64,000 bases of DNA from CASFRF01 sp031549345 (GTDB lineage: Bacteria; Verrucomicrobiota; Lentisphaeria; Victivallales; Victivallaceae), in contig JAVBPY010000006.1 of the NCBI GenBank assembly GCA_031549345.1, forward strand, positions 186,001 to 250,000. Reading direction: 5' to 3'. Both the position numbers and the translations under genes were made by a program. The notes under the pieces are model-generated. The model was not told where the DNA came from. It searched no databases and saw only the letters and a list, made by a program, of their open reading frames with translations. How positions within the stretch are numbered: position 1 is the stretch's first letter; each line of letters begins with the position of its first letter. This document shows positions 48,562 to 57,872 of the stretch, one piece after another.

Positions 48562-50400
48562 ATGATACTGAAACCCGGAACTTTAGTTTGTTACCGCCGC
48601 CGCAGCGCACGCATTCTGGCGCTGGAGGGCGAAAAAATCGAAATCGCCGTTGAAGGCGGAGAAACAGTCCGGGTGCGTCCCAAGGATATCGAATTCGTTC
48701 ATTCCGGCCCGGCGACGACACTGCCGCCACCCGTACCCAAATTGCTCCCGCCGGAGGAATTGGCCGAGCTTATGGGGGAGGAAACGCTCCCCTTTTCAGA
48801 ATTTTATGAACTTCTCGGCGGGGAAAATTCACCCGGTGCGGCGTGGGCCGGTGTGCTGATTCTTCAGGAAAACGTGTATTTCACCGGTTCTGTGGCGGAG
48901 GGGGTGAACGTACGTCCCGCCGCCGAGGCCGCCGCAATCCTTGCGGAACGCGCCGCGAAACAGGCGGGGCGCGAAGAGCGGGCCGCGCTTGTGGAGCGTT
49001 TGCGCCAGGGATGCCCCGACCGAGAGCGCGACCGCGCCGGCTTGCGGGAGATCGAAGACGTCGCCTGCGGCCGCGCCACCGCGAGCCGCCTCCTGCGCGA
49101 CGCCGGGGTGGAATGCACCGCCGAAGCGGCGCACAGGCTGCTCCTGCGCTGCGGGATATGGGACGAATGGGTGAATCCTTTGCCCGCCCGTTCCGGGTTG
49201 GAGCTGGAGGCGCCGGAGCTTCCGTTTCCGGCGTTGCGTCCGGAGGAACGTTGGGATTTAACGCACCTCGACTCCCGCGCGGTGGACGATGAAGGGAACA
49301 CCGATCCCGACGACGCGTTGGCCTGGGAAGACGGCATTCTTTATGTGCATGTGGCGGATGTTTCCGCCGCCGTCCGCCCCGATACCGAATTGGACATGAC
49401 CGCTTGCCGCCGGGGCACCACATTGTATTTGCCGGAAAAAACAGCCCCGATGCTCCCCGTCGCAGCCGTGGAGCGGTTGGGGCTCGGGCTGCATGAGGAG
49501 GGCCCGGCTTTCACGTTTGCCGTTCGTTTCGATGCCGAGGGTGCGCCGGAGCTTGTTCGCTTCGGGCCGAGCCGCGTCCGCGTCCGTCGGATGACGTACG
49601 CCGAAGCCGATCTCCGTCTCGGCGAGGCCCCCTTCGCCGCGATCGAGGAAAAAATGGTTTCCTGGCGGGAAATGCGGGCTTCGGCAGGGGGCGCGTTGCT
49701 CGATTTTCCCGAAGTGAAGATTCGTGTAACACCCGGCGCAATCGAAATGGAGCCCATTGTGCGGACCCCCGCGCGGAGGTTGGTGGAGGATGCGATGGTC
49801 GCCGCCGGGAGCGCCATTGGGCGCTGGGCGAAGGAGAACGACATCGCCATGCCGTTTGTCGTGCAGCCCCTTGGCGATCGTGATCTTTCATTGCGCCCGG
49901 AGGATTACAGCGCGATGTTCCGGATTCGTCTGGCGAGCGCCCCCGCTTTTTTGAGTGCGTTTCCCGATCCGCACGCCGGAATCGGCGTTCCCGCCTATGT
50001 GCGGGTAACCAGTCCCTTGCGGCGCTACGCCGATTTGCTGGCCCATCAGCAGTTGCGGCGCTTTTTGAATAAAGAGGAACTTTTAAGTTCCGACGAGCTG
50101 GAATCCCGCTTTGTCTGGTGCGACCCCGCCGCGCGCGAACGTACGCAACTTGAGCGTTCGGTAAACCAATACTGGACGCTCCTGTATTTGTCCAAGCAGG
50201 ATCCCGCGCGTCGTTACCGGGCCGTTTTTCTGGGGAGCGCCTACGATAAACAGACGTTTCTTCTGCCGGAAATCGCCTATTACCACCGCGCCCGCATGAC
50301 GTCGGAACCGCAATCCGGCGCGGAGTTCGAGGCGACGCTCACACGGATCGACCTGCCGACGCAGCAGGCGCACTTTCATTTGGAGGAAAAACAATCATGA
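48562..50400 (+). CDS. RNB-domain exoribonuclease (RNase II/R family)
   Basis: A 612-aa 3'-5' exoribonuclease. The catalytic RNB domain starts near 230: THLDSRAVDDEGNTDPDDALAWE carries the aspartates that bind magnesium (shown in parts DSRAVDDEGN and TDPDDALAW). Other landmarks are LYVHVADVSAAV, TLYLPEKTAPMLP and the late VRVTSPLRRYADLLAHQQL. The N-terminal ~200 residues are not the usual cold-shock pair and the C-terminal S1 domain looks short or absent, so it is neither a standard RNase II nor RNase R. AAAGGA precedes the ATG. Its stop overlaps the ATG of the 43-aa gene. Confidence 0.92.
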   Translation: MILKPGTLVCYRRRSARILALEGEKIEIAVEGGETVRVRPKDIEFVHSGPATTLPPPVPKLLPPEELAELMGEETLPFSEFYELLGGENSPGAAWAGVLILQENVYFTGSVAEGVNVRPAAEAAAILAERAAKQAGREERAALVERLRQGCPDRERDRAGLREIEDVACGRATASRLLRDAGVECTAEAAHRLLLRCGIWDEWVNPLPARSGLELEAPELPFPALRPEERWDLTHLDSRAVDDEGNTDPDDALAWEDGILYVHVADVSAAVRPDTELDMTACRRGTTLYLPEKTAPMLPVAAVERLGLGLHEEGPAFTFAVRFDAEGAPELVRFGPSRVRVRRMTYAEADLRLGEAPFAAIEEKMVSWREMRASAGGALLDFPEVKIRVTPGAIEMEPIVRTPARRLVEDAMVAAGSAIGRWAKENDIAMPFVVQPLGDRDLSLRPEDYSAMFRIRLASAPAFLSAFPDPHAGIGVPAYVRVTSPLRRYADLLAHQQLRRFLNKEELLSSDELESRFVWCDPAARERTQLERSVNQYWTLLYLSKQDPARRYRAVFLGSAYDKQTFLLPEIAYYHRARMTSEPQSGAEFEATLTRIDLPTQQAHFHLEEKQS

Positions 50401-50528
50401 TGCTCGGCTTGGGGGATGGATGGGTCGTCCTGGCGTTCCTGGGGAACATCGGGATCGCGCTTGTATGCGTGATTTACGGTATTCTGAACTGGAACCGCGA
50501 TGGCGATGAGGGAGAAAAGGGGGAATGA
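50397..50528 (+). CDS. Symporter small accessory protein (43 aa)
   Basis: A short gene of 43 codons: MMLGLGDGWVVLAFLGNIG, then IALVCVIYGILNW and a charged tail NRDGDEGEKGE. It is one membrane helix with the pattern (start MLGL, helix, VYGxxNW) of the small accessory proteins found immediately upstream of sodium:solute symporters. TTGGAGGA lies 10 nt before the ATG. It overlaps the RNB gene stop (ATGA) and the symporter start (ATGA), so all three are translationally coupled. It probably stabilises or tunes the symporter, by analogy with MetS-like partners; this is inferred. Confidence 0.85.
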   Translation: MMLGLGDGWVVLAFLGNIGIALVCVIYGILNWNRDGDEGEKGE

Positions 50529-52153
50529 ATATGTGGGTTGTTTTAGCGACCATTCTTTTTTACGGTGCGGCCATCGCGTACCTCGGCTACCGGGGTTATA
50601 AGAAAACCAACAACCACAAGGATTATCTCCTTGCGGGGGGAGGGGTGCACCCGTTTGTCATGGCGATGAGCTACGGCGCGGCGTTCATCAGCACTTCGGC
50701 GCTGGTCGGCTTCGGCGGAGTGGCGGGGCAATACGGGATGGGGCTTTTGTGGCTTTCGTTCATGAATATCGCTTTGGGTATTTTCGTCGCGTTCGTCTTC
50801 TTCGGGAAAAAGACGCGGAAGATCGGGCACGCGCTCGACGCGCACACCTTCCCGGAATTTCTCGGCAGACGTTTTTGCTCCGACGGGTTGAAAGTGTTCG
50901 TCGCGCTGGTGATTTTCTGTTTTATGCCGCTGTACTCGAGTGTGGTCTTGATCGGCGGGGCGCGGTTTCTCCAGGAGGTTCTGCCGCTTCAGGAGATGTT
51001 CATGCGTTGGTGGCCGGATTTACTTCCGGCGACGGCGGACAACCTTGGGTTCTACTGCTGCCTTGTTGTTTTCGCGGGAGTTGTCGCGGGGTATGTGACC
51101 ATCGGTGGGCTCAAGGGGACGATGTACATCGATGCGATGATGGGGTCCATCATGGTCATCGGCATGGTGTCGCTTCTGGTGATGAGCTATTGGTCGCTTG
51201 GCGGCATGACCGGCGCGCACCAGGCGCTGACCGACATGGCGCCCCTGGTTCCGGCCAAGCTCCGCGAAGCGGGACACGAAGGGTGGACGGCGATGCCGCG
51301 CTTCGATTCGGTGTGGTGGTGGACGCTGGTTTCCAGCCTGATGCTCGGCGTGGGGATCGGGGTGCTGGCGCAGCCGCAGCTCGCGGTCCGGTTTATGACC
51401 GTGAAGAGCGGGCGCGAGCTCAACCGCGCGACGCTGATCGGGGCGCTGTTTTTATTGCTGACCGTGGGCGTGGCCTACGAGGTGGGGGCGCTTTCCAATG
51501 TCGCCTTCTGGCAGAAGACGGGGAAGTTGGCCATTGACGCGGCGGGGGGGAATCCGGATCTGGTGATCCCGCGCTTCATTAACATGCAGCTCCCGGCGGC
51601 GATGGTGTATGTGTTCATGCTTACCCTCCTTTCGGCGGCGATGTCCACGCTCAGTTCGCTTTACCATGTTACGGGCAGCTCCATCGGGCATGATTTGTAC
51701 CGCGGCTTCGGCGGGAAGGTGGACAGCATCATGATTACACGGATCGGCGTGGTTGCCGGGATTATCATGAGCGTGATTCTCGGATTCCTCCTTCCGCCGG
51801 GGATCATCGCGCGGGGGACGGCGATCTTTTTCGGCATTTGCGCGGCGGGTTTTTTGCCGACGTATGCGGCGGCGCTGTATTGGAAGCGGGCGACGCGCGC
51901 CGGCGTGTGGGCAAGCGTGGCGACGGGGGTCGGCGTAAGTTTGTTCGGCCTTGTTTTTCTGCATCGCAAGGAATCGGCGGCGCTTGGGATCTGCGAATAT
52001 TTGACGGGAAAAACGGAACTTTTCAGTACGCATCCCTGGCCGTTTGTCGATTCGCTGATTTATTCGCTGCCCCTCTCGATTCTGGCGCTTGTCGTTGTGA
52101 GTCTTATGACGAAACCCGGCGATGCGCTGAAAAAAGTAACGGATGGCTTGTAA
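50525..52153 (+). CDS. Sodium:solute symporter (SSS family)
   Basis: A 542-aa transporter with about 13 membrane segments. Family landmarks: SYGAAFISTSALVGFGGVAGQYGMG, YVTIGGLKGTMYIDAMMGSIM, GVGIGVLAQPQLAVRFMTVKS and TLLSAAMSTLSSLYHVTGSSI (the sodium-site helix), where the last holds the conserved Ser residues. It is preceded by and overlaps a 43-aa accessory gene. ATG 50525 or 50531 may be used. The subfamily looks like the organic-acid or amino-acid branch (PutP/ActP-like), but the substrate is not determinable here. Confidence 0.93.
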   Translation: MNMWVVLATILFYGAAIAYLGYRGYKKTNNHKDYLLAGGGVHPFVMAMSYGAAFISTSALVGFGGVAGQYGMGLLWLSFMNIALGIFVAFVFFGKKTRKIGHALDAHTFPEFLGRRFCSDGLKVFVALVIFCFMPLYSSVVLIGGARFLQEVLPLQEMFMRWWPDLLPATADNLGFYCCLVVFAGVVAGYVTIGGLKGTMYIDAMMGSIMVIGMVSLLVMSYWSLGGMTGAHQALTDMAPLVPAKLREAGHEGWTAMPRFDSVWWWTLVSSLMLGVGIGVLAQPQLAVRFMTVKSGRELNRATLIGALFLLLTVGVAYEVGALSNVAFWQKTGKLAIDAAGGNPDLVIPRFINMQLPAAMVYVFMLTLLSAAMSTLSSLYHVTGSSIGHDLYRGFGGKVDSIMITRIGVVAGIIMSVILGFLLPPGIIARGTAIFFGICAAGFLPTYAAALYWKRATRAGVWASVATGVGVSLFGLVFLHRKESAALGICEYLTGKTELFSTHPWPFVDSLIYSLPLSILALVVVSLMTKPGDALKKVTDGL

Positions 52154-52175
52154 TTCTCCGGCGCGCATGTAAAGT
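52148..52175 (+). promoter_or_regulatory. Putative mreB operon promoter
   Basis: TTGTAA (52148-52153, last codon and stop of the symporter gene), 16-nt spacer, TAAAGT (52170-52175). The leader is about 58 nt, with GTGAGG upstream of the ATG at 52240. Confidence 0.55.
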
Positions 52176-52239
52176 ATCGACGGTAGTCTTTTGATTGCAA
52201 ACGGGGAAAGAATTTGCCCCGCAACGTGAGGTTCGGATT

Positions 52240-53271
52240 ATGGGAATGCAGCGTCTTTCAAAATTTTTCTCCACCGATATCGGGATCGACCTCGGCACCG
52301 CCAACTGTCTTGTGTTTGTCCGCGACAAGGGGATTGTACTCTCCGAACCGTCGGTGGTGGCGGTCCGCGTGGGCGGAGCCCATCACGATGTGATGGCCGT
52401 CGGCAGCGAAGCGAAGAGCATGCTCGGCAAAACGCCCGGCACGATCAAGGCCATCCGGCCGATGAAGGACGGTGTGATCGCCGATTTTGAAATTACCGAG
52501 GAAATGCTTCGCCATTTCATTCAGCGCGCCATGAAGGAAGTTCCATGGTGGCAGCATCTTCTGAATCCGCGTGTTCTTGTTGCCGTTCCCTCCGGCATTA
52601 CCGAGGTGGAGAACCGCGCGGTAAAAGACAGCGCCAAGCGCGCCGGGGCAAGTTTCGTGGAATTGGTGGAGGAGCCCATGGCGGCGGCGGTCGGTGTGGG
52701 ACTCCCTGTTGCGGAACCGTGCGGGAGTATGATTGTCGACATCGGCGGCGGAACGACGGAGGTGGCGATGATCTCCCTCTCCGGCATTGTCGGCGCGCGA
52801 AGCGTCCGCGTCGGCGGGGATGAATTCGATCTGGCGATCACCCAGCACCTCAAGAAGGAACACAATTTGATGATCGGCGAACTCACCGCCGAACAAATCA
52901 AGATCAAACTCGGCAGCGCCTACCCGGTGCGGGACGAGTTGGAGCTGGACGTCAAGGGCTTGGACTTTATTTCGCGCATCCCCAAAACCGTGCGCATCAA
53001 CGCCAAGGAGATTCGCCGGGCCCTCCAGGAACCTGTTACTTCGATCATCGAAGCCGTCCGGGCGACATTGGACGGTTGTCCGCCGGATCTTGCCGCCGAC
53101 TTGATCGACCGCGGCATTATGCTGGCGGGCGGTGGAGCGCTTTTGAGCGGGCTGGATAAATTGTTGAGCGTCGAAACCGGATTGCCCGTATTTGTCGCCG
53201 AAGAGCCGTTGCGGGCCGTCGCCCGAGGCACCGGCGTGATGCTTCAGGAAATGGATACGATGACGCGATAA
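52240..53271 (+). CDS. mreB: Rod shape-determining protein MreB
   Basis: An actin-like filament protein that positions the cell-wall elongation machinery. The 343-aa product starts with the membrane-binding MGMQRLSKFF, then phosphate-1 loop STDIGIDLGTANCLVFV, AVPSGITEVENRAVKDSAK, EEPMAAAVGVGLPV, phosphate-2 loop IVDIGGGTTEVAMISL and LAGGGALLSGLDKLL. The upstream frame from 52195 is rejected. No mreC/mreD/pbp2/rodA follows; instead a GH20 gene begins 9 nt later. A RodZ-like gene lies at 22.3 kb. Confidence 0.97.
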   Translation: MGMQRLSKFFSTDIGIDLGTANCLVFVRDKGIVLSEPSVVAVRVGGAHHDVMAVGSEAKSMLGKTPGTIKAIRPMKDGVIADFEITEEMLRHFIQRAMKEVPWWQHLLNPRVLVAVPSGITEVENRAVKDSAKRAGASFVELVEEPMAAAVGVGLPVAEPCGSMIVDIGGGTTEVAMISLSGIVGARSVRVGGDEFDLAITQHLKKEHNLMIGELTAEQIKIKLGSAYPVRDELELDVKGLDFISRIPKTVRINAKEIRRALQEPVTSIIEAVRATLDGCPPDLAADLIDRGIMLAGGGALLSGLDKLLSVETGLPVFVAEEPLRAVARGTGVMLQEMDTMTR

Positions 53272-53280
53272 GGGGGGGAT

Positions 53281-54801
53281 ATGCTGCCGGTTGCCGTGGT
53301 TCCGCGTCCCAGGGAGTTGATTTTACCGTCGGTTCCGGGCGTTTTTTCGTGTGGCGGACGGTGTATTTCCTTTTCCGACGCCGTCGGCGATTTCCCGGCA
53401 CTTTTCGCGGAAACGCTTTGGGGTTTGCCTGTCGTTCCTTTCGGCGGCGAGATCGAAATCGTTGCGGATGGAGAACCGGAATTTGACTCCGACGGCTTTG
53501 CGGATGAATCGTATGAGCTGCGTATTGACTCCACGCATCTTCTCCTCCGCGCACCGAATCGGATCGGCCTCCTGCGGGGGCTGCAAACCCTGCGGTCCCT
53601 GCGTTCCGGCGATGCGCTCCCTTGTTTGACAATCCACGATTCCCCCGCGTTCCGCTGGCGGGGGGTGATGATCGACACATGCCGCTACTTCCGCACCTTG
53701 GAAGATCTTCGGCGGATGATCGACGAAGCGGCGTTCCTGAAGCTCAACATTGTTCATCTGGGACTTTCCAACGATCAGGGATGGCGGTTCGAGGTCAAAA
53801 AATACCCTCGGCTGACCGAAGTCGGTTCCGTGCGGTCTTGTACGCTTGTCGGGCACGAGCGCGCCCGCCCGCGCCGTTACGATGCAACACCGCACGGCGG
53901 TTTTTATACGCAGGATGCGCTGCGCGGCCTGGTGGCTTTCGCCGCCGCGCGCGGAATTACGCTTGTGCCGGAAATCAACCTCCCCGGACACGCCCAGGCG
54001 GCGGTTGCGGCGTACCCGGAGTTCGGCTGTCTGGGGGGAAATTTTTCGCCCGGCGTGCGCTGCCACTGGGGAATCAGCGAACATGTTCTTGCCCCTTCAC
54101 AGCCGATGCTGGCATTTTTGAAGGATATTCTGACGGAGCTGATGGACGTGTTTCCGGGACGTTATATCCATATCGGCGGAGACGAAGTCCCCAAGCGTCA
54201 ATGGGAGGAGTCCAGGCAAGTACAGCAGTTCATGCTGGAGAACAACATAGCGGATGAAACGGCCCTGCAGAGTTTTGTCTCCCGGGAAATCGTTGCGTTT
54301 CTCGCGACGAACGGCCGCCGGTCGATCGGCTGGGACGAAATTCTCGAAGGCGGCGCATTGCTGCCCGAGGCGACCGTGATGAGCTGGCGCGGCGAAGCGG
54401 GAGCCATTGCCGCTGCCCGCGCCGGAACCCGCGCGGTGAACGCTTCCTGTGAATACCTTTACATCGATTATTACCAGGGTGATCCCGCTTCCGAGCCGTT
54501 GTCGATCGGCGGTGATATTCCCTTGGAGAAAGTGTACCGGTTTCAGCCGGTTCCGGTGGTGCTGACGCCGGAGGAAGCCCCCCTGATCCTCGGTGCGCAG
54601 GCGCAATTGTGGGGGGAATACATCGCGACGGGAAAAGCGCTCGAATACATGGCTTTTCCGCGCCTGGCGGCGTTGGCGGAAAAACTCTGGACGCCGCGGA
54701 CGGATTGTTCGTACCGCGATTTTTACGCGCGTTTGCCCCGTCTGGTTGCGCATTGGCGGCAACGCGGCATCGCCTTTCATTCGGTTCCGGGTGTGGAGTA
54801 A
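53281..54801 (+). CDS. Beta-N-acetylhexosaminidase (GH20), cytoplasmic
   Basis: A 506-aa GH20 enzyme that removes terminal GlcNAc or GalNAc by substrate-assisted catalysis. An N-terminal GH20b domain ends near 120 (PNRIGLLRGLQTLRSL). The catalytic barrel begins FRWRGVMIDTCRYF and has HIGGDEVPK with D301-E302 as the catalytic pair, followed by GWDEILEGG and ILGAQAQLWGEYI. Typical members read HLTDDQGWR where this has HLGLSNDQGWR. No signal peptide, so it acts inside the cell, perhaps in wall recycling (it is next to mreB) or on imported chitobiose-like sugars. Confidence 0.93.
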   Translation: MLPVAVVPRPRELILPSVPGVFSCGGRCISFSDAVGDFPALFAETLWGLPVVPFGGEIEIVADGEPEFDSDGFADESYELRIDSTHLLLRAPNRIGLLRGLQTLRSLRSGDALPCLTIHDSPAFRWRGVMIDTCRYFRTLEDLRRMIDEAAFLKLNIVHLGLSNDQGWRFEVKKYPRLTEVGSVRSCTLVGHERARPRRYDATPHGGFYTQDALRGLVAFAAARGITLVPEINLPGHAQAAVAAYPEFGCLGGNFSPGVRCHWGISEHVLAPSQPMLAFLKDILTELMDVFPGRYIHIGGDEVPKRQWEESRQVQQFMLENNIADETALQSFVSREIVAFLATNGRRSIGWDEILEGGALLPEATVMSWRGEAGAIAAARAGTRAVNASCEYLYIDYYQGDPASEPLSIGGDIPLEKVYRFQPVPVVLTPEEAPLILGAQAQLWGEYIATGKALEYMAFPRLAALAEKLWTPRTDCSYRDFYARLPRLVAHWRQRGIAFHSVPGVE

Positions 54802-54804
54802 GGT

Positions 54805-55962
54805 ATGAAACTTCTGATTCTCGGCGGCGGCGTGGCCGCGCAAGAGGCGGCGCTTGCGGCGCGGAAACAATCTTCGGATGCTACGATCGAGCTTTTTTCC
54901 CGCGAAACGGTTCTTCCGTACCGCCGCCCGGCCCTGACGAAAATGGTGGCTGAATCGTTGGATGATGTACGCTTTTACCTGAAACCCGCCACGTTTTACG
55001 AAGAAAACAGAATCGCCGTCCATCTTGGGATGAACGCCGGGTCGTTGGATATTGCCCGGAAGGCTTTACGTTTTGCCGACGGCACGGAACACGCGTATGA
55101 CAAACTTCTTCTGGCCGTCGGCGGGCGATGTCTCCTCCCGGATATTCCCGGCATCGGCCTCGATGGGGTTGTGGCGTTGCGCGAGTATGCGGACCTCATT
55201 TCGCTCCGTGCCCGGTTGGATGCGGGAAAAGCAAAACGCGCCGTCGTCCTCGGCGGCGGATTGCTCGGCCTTGAGTTGGCGGAGTCGCTTCTGGCGCGCG
55301 GTTTGGAGGTTACGGTGCTGGAGATGGCGCCGAGGCTTCTGCCGCGCCAGCTCGATGAAGCCGGGGCTGCATGGGTGTTCACGCGCCTTCAAAAACAACC
55401 CGGCTTGACGGTGCGCCTCGGCGTAACGTTGGCGGGTGTGGAGGGGAAAGATTCCCTTGCTTCGGTAACGCTGGGGACAGGGGAAATAATTCAGTGCGAT
55501 CTTTTGGCCTGCTCCATGGGGATTCGTGCTAATTTGGACTTGGCCGAGTCGTTGCAGTGCAAACGCGGCATTGCGGTGGACGCGCACATGCGCACTTCGG
55601 ACGCGTCCGTTTACGCGGCGGGGGATTGTGCGGAGCTTCCCGGCGTATCCGGCGGGTTGTTCAACATCGCCCGCGATATGGGGAATGTGGCCGGGACGAA
55701 CATGGCGGGGGGGGATGCGACGTACCGGGCGGAATTGTTGTGCCCGGCGCGGCTGGCCTCGTTCGGCCTTAAATTGTTCAGTGTTGGCGACATCGTATCG
55801 GAGACGTCGCGCGGCGGCGAATCAGGCGGCGTTTACCGCAAACTTTTTTTGCGCGACGGACGGATTGCCGGCGGCATTTTGCTGGGCGATTGGAACGCGG
55901 GGGGGGCGCTGGAACGCGCGGTCGCCGCTGGCCTGACGCCCGAAGAGGCGAAGCTGGGATGA
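54805..55962 (+). CDS. FAD-dependent NAD(P)H oxidoreductase (rubredoxin/nitrite reductase-type)
   Basis: A 385-aa pyridine nucleotide-disulfide-type flavoprotein. FAD-binding motif LLILGGGVAAQEAALAARK at the N-terminus, YRRPALTK, a second Rossmann motif AVVLGGGLLGLELAESLLARG for NAD(P)H near 148, and the FAD-ribityl site VYAAGDCAELPG. It lacks a CxxxxC redox disulfide, which points to the NADH:rubredoxin or NorW-like class that passes electrons to an iron protein. It starts 3 nt after GH20 and overlaps the next gene by four bases. The electron acceptor is not in the window. A detoxification role in an anaerobe is plausible. Confidence 0.9.
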   Translation: MKLLILGGGVAAQEAALAARKQSSDATIELFSRETVLPYRRPALTKMVAESLDDVRFYLKPATFYEENRIAVHLGMNAGSLDIARKALRFADGTEHAYDKLLLAVGGRCLLPDIPGIGLDGVVALREYADLISLRARLDAGKAKRAVVLGGGLLGLELAESLLARGLEVTVLEMAPRLLPRQLDEAGAAWVFTRLQKQPGLTVRLGVTLAGVEGKDSLASVTLGTGEIIQCDLLACSMGIRANLDLAESLQCKRGIAVDAHMRTSDASVYAAGDCAELPGVSGGLFNIARDMGNVAGTNMAGGDATYRAELLCPARLASFGLKLFSVGDIVSETSRGGESGGVYRKLFLRDGRIAGGILLGDWNAGGALERAVAAGLTPEEAKLG

Positions 55963-57299
55963 TGAAGCACACCATGGTATGGATTTTATTTGTTCTGGCG
56001 CTCACATCGTGGGGCGACTGGAAACCGGAAGTATACCGTTTCCGCCGTACGGCCGTCGCGGAACGCGGGACGAACGCGGGGGAATTCGCCGCGCTGCCGT
56101 TGGATGCGCTTACGTGGCGCATTGCGCACCAGCCCGGCGCCGGACTGCGCCTGGCGGACGCCTCCGGGCGTGAAATTCCGTTTCGGGCCGTCCGGCGTGT
56201 GCGCGAGGTAGAGCGCGAACTGTTTTCCGCCGTCCCCGCGGATTGGACGCTGTTGCCCGGTGCGGAGAGTGGACCGCCCCGGTATCTTGTAACAATTCGC
56301 GGTGGCCGCGCGGTGGACCGCGTGGCGGGGATCGAGCTTGGGGGCGACCGCGATGATTTTCTCCGCAACGTGAAAATCGAGTCTTCCACCGATCAGGTGA
56401 GCTGGCGTGTGTTGGCTGCGGATCAGCCCTTTTTTCGGGAGTCCAAGTGGGGACTGGAACGGCAACGGATTGTTTTCGATGCGCCTCCGGCGCGCTTTTT
56501 CCGGGTTACGCTCGGTACATACGCTGCTCCGGACGCGGTTCCTTTTCTGCCCTTGCGCCTTCGGGAAACGCCGGAGGCGGAACAGAATGCGCTGATTGCG
56601 CGGTTTCTCCGGCAAAGCGTTCGCCTGGAGCATGTGGCTATTTTGCGCAAGAGAACGGAGAAGGTGGAAGCCCCCATTTTTGTCTCCGCCGCCGCGCAGA
56701 CGCGGAAACTTTCGGTGGAGGGGCGGACGGTGTACGAAATTACGACCAACGGCATGCCGGTGAGCGAATTGTTTTTAAGTACCTCCTCCTTGAATTACGC
56801 CCGGCGCACCGTCATTTACGGCGGATCGGAGGAAGCGGAGCACGAACTTGGCGGCGGTGTTCTCTACCGTTTGAGTTCCGACGCATTCCGGCAGGCGGCC
56901 GCTGAATTGTCGTTTACAGAATCCCGTTTTGCACGGTATCGCGTTGTAATCGAAGATGACGGCGCGCCCCCGTTGGAAGACGTTACGCTGGTTTTGCGCG
57001 GCCCTGCCTATGCGCTTCTTTTTCCCGGGGAACTTCCGTCGCGCGTCGCCATGTACCTGGGCGGGCCGGAGGCGTACCCGGAGTACGACATCGACCGGCA
57101 GTTGCTGGCGCTTTCCGTTGCGAGCCGCTTCAATTATTATCATCTCGCACCGGGGTTGGATCACAACCCGGTTTTTGTTCCGCCGGTTGTCCGCGTAGCC
57201 GGGACGGGATGGCTTTGGTGGTTCCTCCCGGCTGTTTTCGGCGGGGCCGCATTTTTGGCATGGCGCACATTTCGCGCACGAAAAGAGGGAGGGGCGTAA
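55959..57299 (+). CDS. Exported protein with C-terminal membrane anchor, DUF3999-like
   Basis: A 446-aa protein not firmly recognised. N-terminal signal MMKHTMVWILFVLALTSWG, a large beta-rich periplasmic domain (repeated patterns such as KIESSTDQVSWRVLAAD and RFFRVTLGTYAAPD that resemble discoidin-like or DUF3999 modules), one C-terminal membrane helix (WLWWFLPAVFGGAAFLAW) and a basic tail RTFRARKEGGA. The upstream frame from 55890 is inside the FAD gene. Stop and start overlap both neighbours by a few bases. A signal peptide, beta domain and single C-terminal anchor suggest an envelope sensor or glycan-binding protein. Confidence 0.7.
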   Translation: MMKHTMVWILFVLALTSWGDWKPEVYRFRRTAVAERGTNAGEFAALPLDALTWRIAHQPGAGLRLADASGREIPFRAVRRVREVERELFSAVPADWTLLPGAESGPPRYLVTIRGGRAVDRVAGIELGGDRDDFLRNVKIESSTDQVSWRVLAADQPFFRESKWGLERQRIVFDAPPARFFRVTLGTYAAPDAVPFLPLRLRETPEAEQNALIARFLRQSVRLEHVAILRKRTEKVEAPIFVSAAAQTRKLSVEGRTVYEITTNGMPVSELFLSTSSLNYARRTVIYGGSEEAEHELGGGVLYRLSSDAFRQAAAELSFTESRFARYRVVIEDDGAPPLEDVTLVLRGPAYALLFPGELPSRVAMYLGGPEAYPEYDIDRQLLALSVASRFNYYHLAPGLDHNPVFVPPVVRVAGTGWLWWFLPAVFGGAAFLAWRTFRARKEGGA

Positions 57300-57859
57300 T
57301 GGCGGGGAAAACATTCATCAGCGACAACCTTGTCAACATCCGTCATCGTCTGAAGGCGCATCAGGAGGCTTTTTCGGAAGACTCTCCCGAGCCGGAAATT
57401 CCCCGGGAGCGTCCGGCGTCCGAAGGCGCCCGCGAGAAACGCCAGGCGGAACTCCGCATGGTCCGCCGCGATCTTGCCGCCCGCTTCGCGCAAGAACTCG
57501 CCGCTTCGGACGCGGAGATCGATCACTTGCGGCGGCGTCTTGAAGCAGAGGAAGCGTTCCGCGCGGGCGTTCAGGGGATTCGCTCCAAGTTGGAGGCGCT
57601 TGAGGAAACGGAGGAAGCCGGGACGGGACGGCAATTGGAAAATTTCCGTTTGGATTTTTTCCGTTTTCTCGGAGCATTGGGACGGAGTCGCACGCGTGGC
57701 GGAGGGCAGGGCGCGTCGTCGTCGCTTCTGGGGGAATACTTCGAACTTTCGCGCGGGCAGCGTTTCCGGTTGATGTTCGGACTTTTTGTTCCGGTTTGTT
57801 TGGCTTTGCTTCTTGGTTTTCTGTTGGTTTGCGGCACAATCGCCATTGCATTTTTCTAA
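57299..57859 (+). CDS. Coiled-coil, tail-anchored protein of unknown function
   Basis: A 186-aa protein I do not recognise. Residues about 45-110 are rich in Glu/Arg/Ala with heptad-like spacing (REKRQAELRMVRRDLAARFAQELAASDAEI in two turns), which predicts a coiled coil. A Gly/Ser-rich linker follows (about 125-140). The C-terminal ~30 residues form one membrane helix (LFVPVCLALLLGFLLVCGTI). It would be a cytosolic coiled coil anchored by its tail. The start overlaps the previous stop (TAATG), so it probably works with that exported membrane protein. Confidence 0.72.
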   Translation: MAGKTFISDNLVNIRHRLKAHQEAFSEDSPEPEIPRERPASEGAREKRQAELRMVRRDLAARFAQELAASDAEIDHLRRRLEAEEAFRAGVQGIRSKLEALEETEEAGTGRQLENFRLDFFRFLGALGRSRTRGGGQGASSSLLGEYFELSRGQRFRLMFGLFVPVCLALLLGFLLVCGTIAIAFF

Positions 57860-57872
57860 CGGGGGCTTGTTT

